A program made the translations under genes and the position numbers. Below the pieces are notes generated by a model. It was not told where the DNA came from, made no database searches, and worked only from the letters and a program-made list of their open reading frames with translations. Shown in pieces: positions 16,980 to 25,767 of a DNA stretch of 64,000 bases (its first letter is position 1; every line of letters starts with the position of its first letter). Origin of the DNA: Pseudomonadota bacterium (GTDB lineage: Bacteria > Desulfobacterota > Desulfobacteria > Desulfobacterales > RPRI01); the NCBI GenBank assembly GCA_018901125.1, contig JAHIFE010000189.1, positions 1 through 64,000 of the forward strand, given 5' to 3'.

Positions 16980-17918
16980 ATGGGCCGCTATAGCGAAAAT
17001 AAGATTGTACTGATAGTCAGAAAAACCAGATTGGACGAACTTGTTGCACGTTTCAATACAGAGTCACAGGCTCGATTTTACGTCGAACATCTTGGGGCTG
17101 ACTTTTCCGATTATAAACGTGAGCACGAGAAATATAAAGCTTCTGTTCAGGATGCTCAGCGAATTCTTTCACGCATGGGGCGCCTTCAAACTGTTGACAG
17201 AGAGTTTATTACAAACTTTATCTTTGGTCACACTGACACTGTCGTAGTTCTTGGTCAGGATGGTTTGGTGGCAAACGTTCTTAAATATTTAAATGGCCAG
17301 TCTGTTGTAGGGGTAAATCCCGATCCCGATCGATGGGAGGGAGTACTTCTGCCTTTTTCGGTGCCTGACCTGCCGAAAATAATTTCAGATGTGTTCTCCG
17401 GAAGCCGCTTGATTCGCGAGGTAACAATGGCGAAAGCCGAACTCAATAACGGCCAGACACTTTATGGAGTAAATGATCTCTTCATAGGACCTAAATCACA
17501 TACGTCAGCTCGATATGAACTACAGATTGGCGACCACTCGGAGACGCATTCTTCAAGTGGAATTATTGTTTCTACCGGGCTTGGGTCTACCGGCTGGTTC
17601 CGGAGCATACTTGCCGGTGCTACGGGAATTGCTTCCCGTTTATCCGGTAAAAAGCTGCAAGGGATGCTTGAAGGCAATTTTGAATGGGATTCAAACTATT
17701 TATATTTCTCGATTCGTGAGCCGTGGCCAAGCAAAACATCATCTGCCGAGACCACATTTGGAAAGATCACACCAAATAAACCTTTAAAGCTCGTTTCTCA
17801 AATGCCAGAAAATGGAGTGATCTTTAGCGACGGCATAGAAAATGACTTCCTTGAATTCAATTCGGGAAGGATAGCTTTGATTTCGGTGGCGGAAAAAACG
17901 GGCCATTTGGTTACATGA
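16980..17918 (+). CDS. NAD kinase-like protein
   Basis: The 312-residue protein has the ATP-NAD kinase core: VVVLGQDGLVANVL in the place of the GGDG motif, GVNPDPDRWEG, and the later NDLFIG and SSGIIVSTGLGSTGW stretches. One glycine of the GGDG motif is Gln here, while the catalytic Asp is kept. It should phosphorylate NAD(H) or a related nucleotide, but it is longer and more divergent than housekeeping NadK. It is tightly coupled to the SPFH fragment (3-base gap). Confidence 0.78.
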   Translation: MGRYSENKIVLIVRKTRLDELVARFNTESQARFYVEHLGADFSDYKREHEKYKASVQDAQRILSRMGRLQTVDREFITNFIFGHTDTVVVLGQDGLVANVLKYLNGQSVVGVNPDPDRWEGVLLPFSVPDLPKIISDVFSGSRLIREVTMAKAELNNGQTLYGVNDLFIGPKSHTSARYELQIGDHSETHSSSGIIVSTGLGSTGWFRSILAGATGIASRLSGKKLQGMLEGNFEWDSNYLYFSIREPWPSKTSSAETTFGKITPNKPLKLVSQMPENGVIFSDGIENDFLEFNSGRIALISVAEKTGHLVT

Positions 17919-17923
17919 AATAC

Positions 17924-18023
17924 TGCCGAACAATGGTTTGAACACAGATTGTCACACCAAGCAGGCTTATTGGTTTAATGAAGGCCGGTGCATCAGGTGG
18001 TTTTAAGGAAGTAAACGTTGAGG
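17924..18023 (+). other. weak attC-like segment 4
   Basis: TGCCGAAC six bases after the NAD-kinase-like stop and GTTGAGG at 18017 could be outer boxes, but I see no convincing central stem. It is listed because its position matches the other sites. Confidence 0.25.
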
Positions 18024-18091
18024 TGCCAACCAGTTAAAAGCCAAGCGCTCGGCCAGTACTATCCATATTTTAATCAAAACATGGGAGACTT

Positions 18092-18700
18092 ATGAAAATT
18101 GAAGATATGATTTACGCGGTTCAGCATAGTTTGGGGGTTGAAGAAGATGGTCGTCCAGGACCGGAAACTTGGGGAGCAATATACGAACGCATTGTTGGGC
18201 CCACAGAAAACGAAACCCCTGTTGCTTCAAATATTGCCATGGTTGATCCGCGAAGCGAGAAAGTTATTTCGACGCTACTTCCTGAGGTTAAGCCAATAGC
18301 GCGTGCACTTGTTCAGAAGGCGGCGCTTGGCGGAATCAGAATAAAGATTATAAGCGGTTTTAGAACATATGCAGAGCAGGACGAACTCTATGCCCAAGGA
18401 CGAACTGCGCCAGGCAGTATTGTAACCAATGCAAGAGCAGGCTATTCAAATCACAATTTTGGGATAGCCTTCGATGTCGGCGTTTTTGAAGGAAACAGCT
18501 ATCTTGGCGATTCGCCGAAATATAAGGCTGTGGGGATAATAGGTATGGATCTGGGATTAGAATGGGGCGGAAACTGGAAAACGATTGTGGATCAACCCCA
18601 CTTTCAACTTCGCCCTGCTTGGGCAAAGGATATGATGGAGAAGCAAATGTTGGCTGAACTGAGGACTCGGGTACAAGACGGCCGTCCTGTCTATGCATGA
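18092..18700 (+). CDS. M15 family peptidase (endolysin-like L-Ala-D-Glu or D-Ala-D-Ala peptidase)
   Basis: The 202-residue protein has zinc-peptidase motifs ISGFRTYAEQDELYAQG, SNHNFGIAFDVGVF and a final DQPHFQL, matching M15 endolysin-type peptidases such as CwlK. Residues 1-45 (QHSLGVEEDGRPGPETWGA) resemble a peptidoglycan-binding repeat. No signal peptide is seen, as in phage endolysins that need a holin. No phage structural gene is nearby, so it may be a cassette or isolated phage gene. The ATG follows a GGGAG box. Confidence 0.87.
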   Translation: MKIEDMIYAVQHSLGVEEDGRPGPETWGAIYERIVGPTENETPVASNIAMVDPRSEKVISTLLPEVKPIARALVQKAALGGIRIKIISGFRTYAEQDELYAQGRTAPGSIVTNARAGYSNHNFGIAFDVGVFEGNSYLGDSPKYKAVGIIGMDLGLEWGGNWKTIVDQPHFQLRPAWAKDMMEKQMLAELRTRVQDGRPVYA

Positions 18701-18889
18701 TATCCACCGCTGATTAAGCTATATTCAACTCCAGCTGCTTCACATGCTATTACCCGGTTACCAAATTACAGAGAGCTTACCGATTTATAATCTATTTACT
18801 TCTTAGGCGGCTACCGCAATTTCAAATAGATAATTGAAAAGGCTAAAGTATCTTGTTTTAACAGTGGGCACTGCATTTATCAAAAAAGC

Positions 18890-19099
18890 TCAGGTTTTTT
18901 GCGCTCGTTCTTTTTCCTTGAAAAGCTGACATTCTATCCCGGAATTTGTAAACATTTCTATTGAAGGCAGCAAACGCGATTTGAAACCTGCACTTCGACA
19001 ACCGTACGGAAAATGTTTATTGTAAGTGATATAGAAATGTTTACAGGATATGCAGTTAATCTCTGTCTTGCTTTTACTATTTGGTGTATGTTTTGCCAT
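18890..19099 (-). CDS. small cysteine-rich conserved protein
   Basis: The 69-residue ORF contains ISCKHFYITYN, PYGCRSAGFKSR and SGIECQLF, so four cysteines could form a small zinc site. The pattern agrees with my memory of a widespread uncharacterised short protein family in anaerobes. It lies alone between the M15 gene and phoB on the opposite strand. No clear ribosome site is seen. The function is unknown. Confidence 0.6.
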   Translation of the reverse strand: MAKHTPNSKSKTEINCISCKHFYITYNKHFPYGCRSAGFKSRLLPSIEMFTNSGIECQLFKEKERAQKT

Positions 19100-19316
19100 A
19101 AAAATAATTTTTGTTTTAACCTCGTTATCGAAAAAATCTTGTTATGAATATAACGAAAATATCGTCCGAAATCAAAAAGAAAAAGTCATAAATATTATAA
19201 CCCCCTCATGTTGTATTTGCATATCGACTTCTGCTGTACCCAAGACCATTGTTAAAAAAAAGAAATTGCTGTTAACTTTCCTAAAATTAATATCCGGCAT
19301 AATTATTTTTCACCTG
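19100..19316. other. AT-rich region before phoB
   Basis: The 93-aa plus-strand ORF of the track here overlaps the small Cys protein on the other strand. It is hydrophobic without domain features and I do not accept it. Nothing else is visible. Confidence 0.5.
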
Positions 19317-19334
19317 CTAACAATAATCTAACAA
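19317..19334 (+). promoter_or_regulatory. Pho box upstream of phoB
   Basis: CTAACAA occurs twice with an 11-base period (19317-19323, 19328-19334). This is the same geometry as the E. coli Pho box (7-base repeats separated by 4). An identical pair lies upstream of pstS, pointing to PhoB autoregulation. Confidence 0.72.
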
Positions 19335-19458
19335 TTGTATGAAAATATATCAGAAAAGGAAATTGGTTTGCCCTTAAATTTATTTTAATATAGAATATTG
19401 ATTGTTAAGCGTTTGAATATTAACTTGATTTAGATGATTATTCTTACAGAAGGCTGTC

Positions 19459-20154
19459 ATGAGTGATATCAGAATACTGGTGGTTGATGATGAGGAAGAT
19501 ATTACCGAGCTGATAAGATATAATCTGGTATCAGACGGCTATACGGTAAAATGCGCTTATTCGGGAGAAGAAGCCGTAAAAATTGCTATGTCAGAGCCGT
19601 TTGATCTGATTGTTCTTGATTTAATGCTTCCACGGATTGGCGGCATTGATGTCGCAAAAAGGCTAAGATCAGATCAAAAAACTATAAACATTCCCATAAT
19701 AATGCTGACCGCTAAAAGTGAAGAAGCTGATGTTCTTTCCGGTCTTGAACTTGCAGATGATTATGTCACCAAACCTTTCAGTCCTAAAATTCTAAGTGCA
19801 AGAATCAGCGCGGTTCTTCGCAGAAAAATTGATGCTTCCACTGATAGTTACGATGATAAAATCATTATCCGCGGCGATATTCAGATTCATACCGGAAGAC
19901 GCAGAGTAGAAGTATGCGGTGAACCGGTAGAGCTTTCCTTTTCAGAATTTCAGATTCTTATAATGCTGAGCAAACGTCCGGGCTGGGTGTTCAGCCGTTC
20001 TCAAATAGTTGATACGGTTCACGGCGAAGATTATCCGGTAACGGATCGCAGCGTGGATGTTCAGATTGTGGGGCTTCGCAAAAAGCTTGGCTCTTGCGGT
20101 CATTATATTGAAACAGTGCGAAGTGTAGGCTACCGGTTTAAGGAGAAGCTATGA
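19459..20154 (+). CDS. phoB: phosphate response regulator PhoB
   Basis: This is a 231-residue OmpR-family regulator with a receiver domain (residues 1-120: acidic VDDEED, phospho-acceptor Asp in LIVLDLMLPR, Lys in DYVTKPFSP) and a C-terminal winged helix (VTDRSVDVQIVGLRKKLG). It activates the Pho regulon when phosphate is low. The next gene, phoR, overlaps by 4 bases (ATGA), and the Pst transporter genes follow downstream, which fixes the assignment. Confidence 0.94.
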   Translation: MSDIRILVVDDEEDITELIRYNLVSDGYTVKCAYSGEEAVKIAMSEPFDLIVLDLMLPRIGGIDVAKRLRSDQKTINIPIIMLTAKSEEADVLSGLELADDYVTKPFSPKILSARISAVLRRKIDASTDSYDDKIIIRGDIQIHTGRRRVEVCGEPVELSFSEFQILIMLSKRPGWVFSRSQIVDTVHGEDYPVTDRSVDVQIVGLRKKLGSCGHYIETVRSVGYRFKEKL

Positions 20155-21947
20155 AAAAGCGTTATCCTCTTTTTTTAAAACTATATCTGCCTTTTCTGTT
20201 GATAGTGCTTGTTCCTCTTTTTATTGAAGGCAAATATACGGACTTTTCAATGCGCCGGTTTTTTTTAGAGCAGGTTGCTGACAACCTTGAATCCACAGCC
20301 AATCTTTTGGAAGAAAACACTGCAAGCCTTATTTCAGATAAAGATCAAAGTACAGAAGTAAATAAAAATATTGATATACTTTGCAAACGGGCAGGAAAAT
20401 CTTCAAAAAAACGTATTACAGTTATGTCTGTTTCCGGTAAGGTTTTGGGGGATTCGGAAAAAAATCCGGACAAGATGGAAAATCACTCTGACAGGCCTGA
20501 ATTTGTTAAGGCAATGACCGGAGAAACAGGTGTTTTCACACGGCATAGCGATACCCTTAAACGGAAAATGATGTATCTGGCCATACCGATAACTGAAAAA
20601 GGGAAATTTGCGGGAGTAATACGGGCATCTGTAAGCATCAGTGAGATCGACCGGCAACTGGATACAATCAAGAAGCGTTTGTTTTTTGGCATGATACTGG
20701 TTTCTTTATTTGCCGCGTTTGCTGCATTTTTGTTTTCACGGCGCATCAGCCAGCCGCTGGAAAGGATTCACGAAGGGGCTGAACATTTTGCAGAAGGCGA
20801 TTTAAATTACCGTTTGTCAGTATTTGATTCGCCTGAAACCGAATTGCTGGCAAGAACCATGAACGGTATGGCTGCAAACTTAAACGATAGAATGCAGACT
20901 ATAATCCGCCAACAAAAAGAAATTGAGGCAATTCTTTCTAGTATGACCGAAGGTCTTGTTGCAGTGAATATGGAAGAAAAAATTATCAGCGTAAATTCAT
21001 CCGTTGCCCGGATGTTTCACCGGCCAGTATCTGAATTGATAAACAGAAGCGTTCAGGAAGTTGTCAGAAACCCGGAGCTTCATCAATTTGTCAGAAAGGC
21101 TTTTCTGGATGAAAGTCCTCACGAGACAGATCTATCCTTTTATTTCGACGGTGAAACTTTGTTAAACATCCGAAGCACTCCGCTTAAAAATGCAGGTGGG
21201 TACTGTATAGGGATTCTTTTTATTTTAAATGATGTTACCCGTTTGAGACACCTTGAAAATATGCGCCGTGATTTTGCAGCAAATGTTTCTCATGAAATCA
21301 AAACACCTCTTACAGCCATTAAGGGCTTTACTGAAACGCTTAAAGCAGGGGCATTGAACAAGCCGGAAGAAGCTTTCCGGTTTGTGGGAATCATTGAAAA
21401 TCACACCAACCGGCTTATTTCAATTATCGATGACCTGATGAAACTTTCTTTCATAGAACAAAACTCGGCCGGTCAGGAAATTGCTTTAACGGAATGCCTG
21501 ATTCGCCCGATACTGCTTTCCGCCATTCAGATATGCCGTTTAAAAGCTGATGAGAAAAAGATAAAAATTGTCTGTATCTGCGATGAAGGACTTTCTGCGA
21601 AAATTAATGCGGATCTTTTTGGGCAGGCATTTGTAAATCTGATTGATAATGCAATTAAATACAGTGAGCCTGAAACGAGTGTTGAAATAGAAGCGGCAAA
21701 AAATGAATCAGGGATTACGATAGTTTTTCGTGATCATGGCATAGGGATCAGTCCTGAACATATTCCACGGTTGTTTGAGCGTTTTTACCGTGTAGATGCA
21801 TCAAGAAGCCGGAAGCTTGGTGGAACCGGACTTGGGCTGGCAATAGTAAAGCATATTGTAAATGCCAATGGCGGAGATATCAGTGTTGAAAGCAAACCGG
21901 GAAAAGGCAGCAGCTTTTGCATACATATTCCCAACAAGGCATGTTAA
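20151..21947 (+). CDS. phoR: phosphate-regulon sensor histidine kinase PhoR
   Basis: The 598-residue kinase has an N-terminal membrane helix (about 10-25), a periplasmic sensor region, a second helix (about 175-195), HAMP, PAS (about 255-360), HisKA with NVSHEIKTPLTAIKGF, and HATPase with NLIDNAIKYSE, DHGIGI and GGTGLGLAIVKHI. Unlike E. coli PhoR it has a large extracytoplasmic loop, as in Gram-positive PhoR. It overlaps phoB. A 142-bp MITE starts 5 bases after its stop codon. Confidence 0.93.
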   Translation: MKKRYPLFLKLYLPFLLIVLVPLFIEGKYTDFSMRRFFLEQVADNLESTANLLEENTASLISDKDQSTEVNKNIDILCKRAGKSSKKRITVMSVSGKVLGDSEKNPDKMENHSDRPEFVKAMTGETGVFTRHSDTLKRKMMYLAIPITEKGKFAGVIRASVSISEIDRQLDTIKKRLFFGMILVSLFAAFAAFLFSRRISQPLERIHEGAEHFAEGDLNYRLSVFDSPETELLARTMNGMAANLNDRMQTIIRQQKEIEAILSSMTEGLVAVNMEEKIISVNSSVARMFHRPVSELINRSVQEVVRNPELHQFVRKAFLDESPHETDLSFYFDGETLLNIRSTPLKNAGGYCIGILFILNDVTRLRHLENMRRDFAANVSHEIKTPLTAIKGFTETLKAGALNKPEEAFRFVGIIENHTNRLISIIDDLMKLSFIEQNSAGQEIALTECLIRPILLSAIQICRLKADEKKIKIVCICDEGLSAKINADLFGQAFVNLIDNAIKYSEPETSVEIEAAKNESGITIVFRDHGIGISPEHIPRLFERFYRVDASRSRKLGGTGLGLAIVKHIVNANGGDISVESKPGKGSSFCIHIPNKAC

Positions 21948-21952
21948 CGATT

Positions 21953-22094
21953 GACCCAGTTTCAAAACGTCCCATTTTGGCCGATCTCTGCGTTGGATGA
22001 AAATTTTAATCCTCGAAATACCACATGTATTCCTGCGGTTAAAATTTTCATCCGCCTTGACCTTGACCAAACTGAAACGTTTTGAAAGTGGCTC
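21953..22094 (-). mobile_element. 142-bp MITE, copy B
   Basis: This copy is in inverse orientation to copies A and D. It begins GACCCAGTTTCAAAACGT (one change from GAGCC) and ends ACGTTTTGAAAGTGGCTC. GATT flanks it on both sides (21949-21952, 22095-22098). It lies between phoR and the Pho box of pstS, so it may act as the phoR 3' hairpin. Confidence 0.9.
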
Positions 22095-22119
22095 GATTAA
22101 ATGAAATATTCATAATACC

Positions 22120-22152
22120 CTAACAATTTTCTAACAAATGCGATCTATTATT
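22120..22152 (+). promoter_or_regulatory. Pho box and -10 of the pst operon
   Basis: CTAACAA at 22120-22126 and 22131-22137 repeats with an 11-base period. TATTAT near 22147 is placed about 10 bases downstream, where a Pho-dependent -10 would be expected. Another TATAAT lies near 22180. Confidence 0.7.
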
Positions 22153-22216
22153 TCAAAAACAGGAAAAAAATTATCTGTTTATAATTAAGAAAGCATATGG
22201 ATAATAATTTAAAAAA

Positions 22217-23047
22217 ATGGAGGGTAAAATGAAAAGAAGTAAGTTGGTTACCGGAGCTGTTTTGCTTGCAGCTATTTTTACATCAGGCATCGCTTTTGCG
22301 GGAAACATGTCCATAAACGGATCAACAACGGTACTTCCTATCGCACAAACAGTTGCCGAAGCCTTTATGAAAGAGCATCCTGATGTGATAATTTCCGTAT
22401 CCGGCGGAGGATCAGGAAACGGCATCAAAGCGCTTATTGACGGGACAACCGATATTGCTGACGCCTCACGCGCCATGAAAGACGAAGAAATTGAAATGGC
22501 AAAGGAAAAAGGCGCAAAGCCGGTTGAATTTGTTGTTGCGTACGACTGTATCGTACCGGTTGTACATACAAAAAATCCCCTTAAAAATATCACTGTGGAT
22601 CAATTAAAGGCCATTTATAAGGGAGAAGTCAAGAACTGGAAAGAACTGGGTGGATTAGATAAGCCGATTGTGGTTATTTCCAGGGATACTTCTTCAGGCA
22701 CTTATGAAGTCTGGGAAGAAAAAGTTATGAAAAAAGAAAGGGTTTATCCGGGAGCGCTGCTTATGGCATCCAACGGTGCAATTGTTCAGACAGTATCAAA
22801 AAATATCAATGCGATCGGCTATGTCGGGCTTGGATATATGGATAAAAGCATTAAAATGCTTTCTGTAAACAGTATTACGGGTTCAAAAGAAACAACATTG
22901 AATAAAACATATCCGGTCAGCAGGCCGCTTTTTATGTATACGCGAAAGCAGCCCTCAGGCGATGTAAAAATATTTATGGATTATGTAATAAATAAAGATA
23001 AGGGGCAGGATCTTGTTGGGAAAAGCGGTTTTATACCCTTAAAGTAA
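22217..23047 (+). CDS. pstS: phosphate ABC transporter substrate-binding protein PstS
   Basis: PstS binds phosphate in the periplasm and delivers it to PstCA. The 276-residue protein has a Sec signal peptide ending near AFAG. Phosphate-binding loops are visible as INGSTTVLPIAQ, SGGGSGNGIKAL and SRDTSSGTYEVWE. It is of the short PstS type common outside enterobacteria. GGAGG precedes the ATG. The Pho box lies 80-100 bases upstream. Confidence 0.96.
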   Translation: MEGKMKRSKLVTGAVLLAAIFTSGIAFAGNMSINGSTTVLPIAQTVAEAFMKEHPDVIISVSGGGSGNGIKALIDGTTDIADASRAMKDEEIEMAKEKGAKPVEFVVAYDCIVPVVHTKNPLKNITVDQLKAIYKGEVKNWKELGGLDKPIVVISRDTSSGTYEVWEEKVMKKERVYPGALLMASNGAIVQTVSKNINAIGYVGLGYMDKSIKMLSVNSITGSKETTLNKTYPVSRPLFMYTRKQPSGDVKIFMDYVINKDKGQDLVGKSGFIPLK

Positions 23048-23110
23048 ATTAAGCTACATGGGATAAAGCCGGTGGTTGATGGTTGAATGATTCAACCGTA
23101 ACTCTTTACT

Positions 23111-23163
23111 GTAAATAGCGAATAGCGGATTGAAAACAACGTACGCCGAAATTCGCTATTTAC
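23111..23163. repeat. 13-bp inverted repeat between pstS and pstC
   Basis: GTAAATAGCGAAT (23111-23123) pairs perfectly with ATTCGCTATTTAC (23151-23163). Its position suggests a 3' hairpin that protects pstS mRNA and lowers read-through to pstC. A related motif, ATTCGCTATTTGCTATTCG, lies at about 31031 upstream of the U32 gene. Confidence 0.65.
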
Positions 23164-23195
23164 TATTGCATTTAAGCTTTTAAAGGTTTTTCTAA

Positions 23196-24089
23196 ATGGC
23201 AACTATCCGTCAACGAACAGATAATTCGGTACGCTTTATTTTTTTTGTTATTGCGCTTGCTTCAATTTCCATCCTGTTTATGATCATGATTTTTTTGTTT
23301 GCAGAAGGTATGCCGATTTTTAAAAAAGTAAGCATATATCAATTTGTTTTCGGAAAGTACTGGTATCCCACTTCAAGCCCTCCGGATTTCGGCATTTTCG
23401 CACTGATTGTGGCATCTGTGGCAGTTACGATGGTGTCAGCAGCAATTTCAATTCCGCTGGGTGTAATGACAGCAGTTTATCTTGCAGAGCTTGCCCATAA
23501 AAGAGTTGCTGAAATTTTAAAACCTATTGTTGAGCTTTTGGCCGCTCTTCCATCGGTTGTGATTGGCTTTTTCGGAATGGTTGTGGTTGCCCCGTTTCTT
23601 CAAGACACCTTTGGTATTCCAACAGGATTAAATCTGTTTAATGCGGCGCTTATGCTTTCCTTTATGTCCGTGCCCACAATATGCAGTCTTTCCGAGGATG
23701 CCATCTATAGCGTGCCTGTTGCATTGAAGGAAGGCTCGCTGGCTTTGGGTGCGACACATCTGGAAACATTGATGCGTGTTGTTTTACCGGCTTCGATTTC
23801 CGGTATAAGCACTGCGGTTATACTCGGTATGTCCAGAGCAATTGGTGAAACTATGGTGGTTTTAATGGTAGCAGGCGGTGCGGCTATGGTTCCGTCATCC
23901 CTGTTTGACCCGGTGCGGCCCATGACTGCCAGTATAGCGGCAGAAATGGCAGAAGCGCCTTTTCGCGGGGATCATTATCACGCCCTTTTTGCCACCGGTA
24001 TAGTTCTGTTTTTATTTACACTGCTGTTTAATATTATAGCAGACCGCATCTCTCATAAATATCGTCAAACAGGAGAAGCATCACTTTGA
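23196..24089 (+). CDS. pstC: phosphate ABC transporter permease PstC
   Basis: The 297-residue permease has about six membrane segments and the EAA-type loop ALKEGSLALGATHLETLMRV that contacts PstB. It forms the inner-membrane channel with PstA. Its stop codon overlaps the TTG start of pstA. The start is an ATG about 150 bases after pstS, beyond the hairpin. Confidence 0.95.
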   Translation: MATIRQRTDNSVRFIFFVIALASISILFMIMIFLFAEGMPIFKKVSIYQFVFGKYWYPTSSPPDFGIFALIVASVAVTMVSAAISIPLGVMTAVYLAELAHKRVAEILKPIVELLAALPSVVIGFFGMVVVAPFLQDTFGIPTGLNLFNAALMLSFMSVPTICSLSEDAIYSVPVALKEGSLALGATHLETLMRVVLPASISGISTAVILGMSRAIGETMVVLMVAGGAAMVPSSLFDPVRPMTASIAAEMAEAPFRGDHYHALFATGIVLFLFTLLFNIIADRISHKYRQTGEASL

Positions 24090-24982
24090 CAGATGAAAAA
24101 ACAATTATTGAGAGCTCCTTTGATCGGGTTTACAGAAAACGCAGACTTATTCAAAAGAGTTTATTTCTGCTTTTCAGATTAGCGGCATTGATTAACTGTG
24201 CGGGACTGTTTCTGGTTGTTTCTTTTATAGCATTAAAAGGCTACAAGGCGATTAGCTGGGAATTTTTAACACAGCCTCCGATTGATTCTATGACAAAAGG
24301 CGGAATACTGCCCTGTATTGTCGGAACGCTTTGTCTTGGTATCGGCTCAATTATTGTTGCATTGCCGATTGGTGTTGCTTCCGCCATCTACCTTAATGAA
24401 TATGCAAGCCCCGGTCGCTTTCTGAGATTGATACGCCTTGGAATCAGCAATCTTGCGGGAGTTCCGTCGGTTGTTTTTGGTTTATTTGGATTCGCATTTT
24501 TTGTAGTATATCTGAAAATGGGCGAAAGTATTCTTGCTGGGGTATTGACCCTTGCATCGCTTACGCTTCCTGTTATCATCGGTTCTACCGAAGAAGCCCT
24601 GAAATCCGTACCCGATACATACCGGGAAGCTTCTCTGGCATTGGGAGCAACACGATGGCAGACTATTTACCGTGTGGTGCTTCCAGCCGCCTTGCCGGGA
24701 ACTCTTACCGGAGCAATTCTTGGATTGAGCAGGGCTGCCGGAGAAACAGCACCGATCATGTTTACGGCAGCAGTTTTTTTTACGCCAGGTCTGCCGGGTT
24801 CAGTATTTGATAAAATAATGGCAATGCCTTATCATATCTATGTTCTGGCAACGGCCGGTACGAATATTGAAGCAACCCGCCCGCTTCAGTATGGAACAGC
24901 GCTGTTATTGATAGCAATGGTACTGGGGATGAATCTTGTAGCAATAATCTGGAGATCCGTGCTTAGAAAAAGGATGAAATAA
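24086..24982 (+). CDS. pstA: phosphate ABC transporter permease PstA
   Basis: The 298-residue second Pst permease has about six membrane segments and the coupling loop TYREASLALGATRWQTI. The start is TTG within TTGA, overlapping the pstC stop, so translation is coupled. It works with PstC and PstB. Confidence 0.95.
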   Translation: MTDEKTIIESSFDRVYRKRRLIQKSLFLLFRLAALINCAGLFLVVSFIALKGYKAISWEFLTQPPIDSMTKGGILPCIVGTLCLGIGSIIVALPIGVASAIYLNEYASPGRFLRLIRLGISNLAGVPSVVFGLFGFAFFVVYLKMGESILAGVLTLASLTLPVIIGSTEEALKSVPDTYREASLALGATRWQTIYRVVLPAALPGTLTGAILGLSRAAGETAPIMFTAAVFFTPGLPGSVFDKIMAMPYHIYVLATAGTNIEATRPLQYGTALLLIAMVLGMNLVAIIWRSVLRKRMK

Positions 24983-24993
24983 AGTGATAGATA

Positions 24994-25755
24994 ATGACCG
25001 AAGATTATAAGATACGAGCAAGTCATCTTAATTTTTATTATGGTAATGCTCAGGCCCTTTATGATATTTCAATAAATATTAAACCTTCCAGGGTTACAGC
25101 TCTTATCGGGCCTTCAGGCTGTGGTAAAAGTACTTTTTTGCGCTGCCTGAACCGTATGAATGATCTTATTCCGATAAGCAGGGTTGAAGGCGAAATTATG
25201 CTTGATAATATTAATATCAATGACCCCTCGGTAGATGTTGTCATGCTACGGCGCCGGGTAGGCATGGTTTTTCAAAAACCAAATCCCTTTCCTAAAAGCA
25301 TATTTGAAAATGTTGCTTACGGGCTAAAAGTCAATGGAGTTAAAGATAAAGCATTTATTGAACGCCGTGTTGAAGAAAGCCTTAAAAAAGCCGCTTTATG
25401 GGATGAAGTCAAGGATCGAATACATCAGTCAGCTCTTATGTTGTCTGGTGGTCAGCAGCAGCGGCTTTGCATAGCAAGGGCTATGGCTGTTGAGCCGGAA
25501 GTGCTATTGATGGATGAGCCTGCATCGGCTTTAGATCCGATAGCAACGCAGAAAATCGAAGATTTAATCGGTGAGCTCAAGCAATACTATACAATTATAA
25601 TAGTGACACACAATATGCAGCAGGCGGCAAGAGTATCCGACATGACGGCTTTTTTCTACATGGGAAAGCTTATCGAAATGGATGAAACGGATACATTGTT
25701 TACCCGTCCAGGTCTAAAACAAACAGAAGATTATATAACCGGCCGTTTCGGCTGA
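24994..25755 (+). CDS. pstB: phosphate ABC transporter ATPase PstB
   Basis: This 253-residue ABC ATPase powers phosphate import. Walker A is GPSGCGKST, the Q-loop lies in VFQKPNPFP, the signature is LSGGQQQR, Walker B is [13 protein letters not shown] and the switch His is in [17 protein letters not shown] is typical of PstB. It lies 11 bases after pstA and 12 before phoU. Confidence 0.96.
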   Translation: MTEDYKIRASHLNFYYGNAQALYDISINIKPSRVTALIGPSGCGKSTFLRCLNRMNDLIPISRVEGEIMLDNININDPSVDVVMLRRRVGMVFQKPNPFPKSIFENVAYGLKVNGVKDKAFIERRVEESLKKAALWDEVKDRIHQSALMLSGGQQQRLCIARAMAVEPEVLLMDEPASALDPIATQKIEDLIGELKQYYTIIIVTHNMQQAARVSDMTAFFYMGKLIEMDETDTLFTRPGLKQTEDYITGRFG

Positions 25756-25767
25756 TTAGAGGTGAGT

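Noticed and set aside
18092-18700. Prophage remnant around the M15 endolysin-like gene
   Set aside because: No holin, tail, terminase or integrase gene is nearby; a lone peptidase is not enough.
19050-19331. 93-aa hydrophobic ORF before phoB
   Set aside because: It overlaps the better supported Cys-rich ORF on the other strand, has no ribosome site or family features and covers the phoB Pho box.
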